The notes under the pieces were generated by a model. The model saw only the letters and a program-made list of their open reading frames with translations. It searched no databases and was not told the DNA's origin. The position numbers and the translations under genes were made by a program. Shown here in pieces: positions 63,867-64,000 of a stretch of DNA of 64,000 bases. Each line of letters begins with the position of its first letter. The first letter of the stretch is position 1. The stretch comes from Actinopolyspora alba (lineage in GTDB: Bacteria; Actinomycetota; Actinomycetes; Mycobacteriales; Pseudonocardiaceae). Location: contig NZ_FOMZ01000009.1 of the NCBI RefSeq assembly GCF_900112765.1, forward strand, positions 62,001 to 126,000. The letters are read 5' to 3'.

Positions 63867-64000
63867 ATGCGCAAGATCCTCATAGTCGGAGCCGGCCAGG
63901 CCGGGTTACAGACCGGTCTGTGCCTGCTGGAACACGGCTATGACGTCACGATCATGTCCGCGCGAACGCCGGAGGAGATCCGTGGTGGTCGTGTCATGTC
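63867..64000 (+). CDS. FAD-dependent monooxygenase, styrene/indole monooxygenase type, 3' truncated
   Basis: Starts ATG 63867 after AGGAAGG. The first 45 residues, MRKILIVGAGQAGLQTGLCL then LEHGYDVTIMSARTPEEIRGGRV, are the FAD-binding Rossmann start, with the GxGxAGLQ and IRGGRV pattern seen in StyA-like enzymes. The rest lies outside the window. It follows the cvnA-D genes by 69 bp. Confidence 0.85.
   Translation, partial: MRKILIVGAGQAGLQTGLCLLEHGYDVTIMSARTPEEIRGGRVM

Overview
The window is about 64 kb of very GC-rich actinobacterial chromosome. Three things point to a mycothiol-producing actinomycete, most likely in the Pseudonocardiales: mshC is present, a lipomannan-type mannosyltransferase (mptB) is present, and much of the gene order matches Mycobacterium tuberculosis from Rv1445c to Rv1473A. 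The exact genus is not determinable by eye. I see no rRNA, tRNA, CRISPR array, insertion sequence, phage gene or replication origin. Genes are dense, often overlap by 4 bp, and several appear to be leaderless, with a -10 hexamer 6-10 nt before the start codon.

Layout. 0-2.8 kb: the 3' part of a large helical protein of the type VII secretion-associated kind, followed by a lipoprotein. 2.8-8.3 kb: a lone hypF, a metallophosphoesterase/phosphopantetheinyl transferase pair, an RraA-like protein and a VOC protein. 8.4-16.8 kb: a leftward pentose-phosphate operon (tkt, tal, pgi, zwf, opcA, pgl). 17.1-21.3 kb: a DedA protein, an NCS1 permease with a zinc-ribbon tail, a truncated haemoglobin and a quinone oxidoreductase. 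21.5-29.0 kb: an ATP-grasp pair, a GbsR-like regulator, ctaA, an ABC exporter and mptB. 29.1-35.8 kb: the complete sufR-B-D-C-S-U-T operon.

36-41 kb: an MFS carrier, a small Cys/His protein, an EAL-CBS-GGDEF protein and lycopene cyclase. 41.2-47.2 kb: dGTPase, an acVLRF1-type peptidyl-tRNA hydrolase, an ABC-F protein, a small HTH protein and a crotonase. 47.4-57.4 kb: a stretch that looks devoted to cell-wall peptides, with a SIS protein, an orphan Imm1-like protein, an M55 D-aminopeptidase divergent from an oligopeptide ABC importer, a uridine-kinase-like protein and an LD-carboxypeptidase. 57.7-60.5 kb: DUF3090, a SCO1664-type kinase-like protein and mshC. 61.1-64 kb: a conservon (cvnA-D) with a soluble CvnA, running into a flavoprotein monooxygenase cut by the window edge.

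The most unusual non-gene signals are two families of short intergenic repeats. One has four copies of an 18-nt core that folds into a hairpin with a GCGA (GNRA-type) tetraloop. The other is a longer, degenerate hairpin element with at least four copies. The most unusual gene arrangements are the soluble conservon with an attached flavin monooxygenase, the C-terminally membrane-anchored peptide-binding protein divergent from an M55 peptidase, and the uncharacterised kinase-like pair beside mshC. Function statements come from motifs read by eye and from known families. No database search was run.
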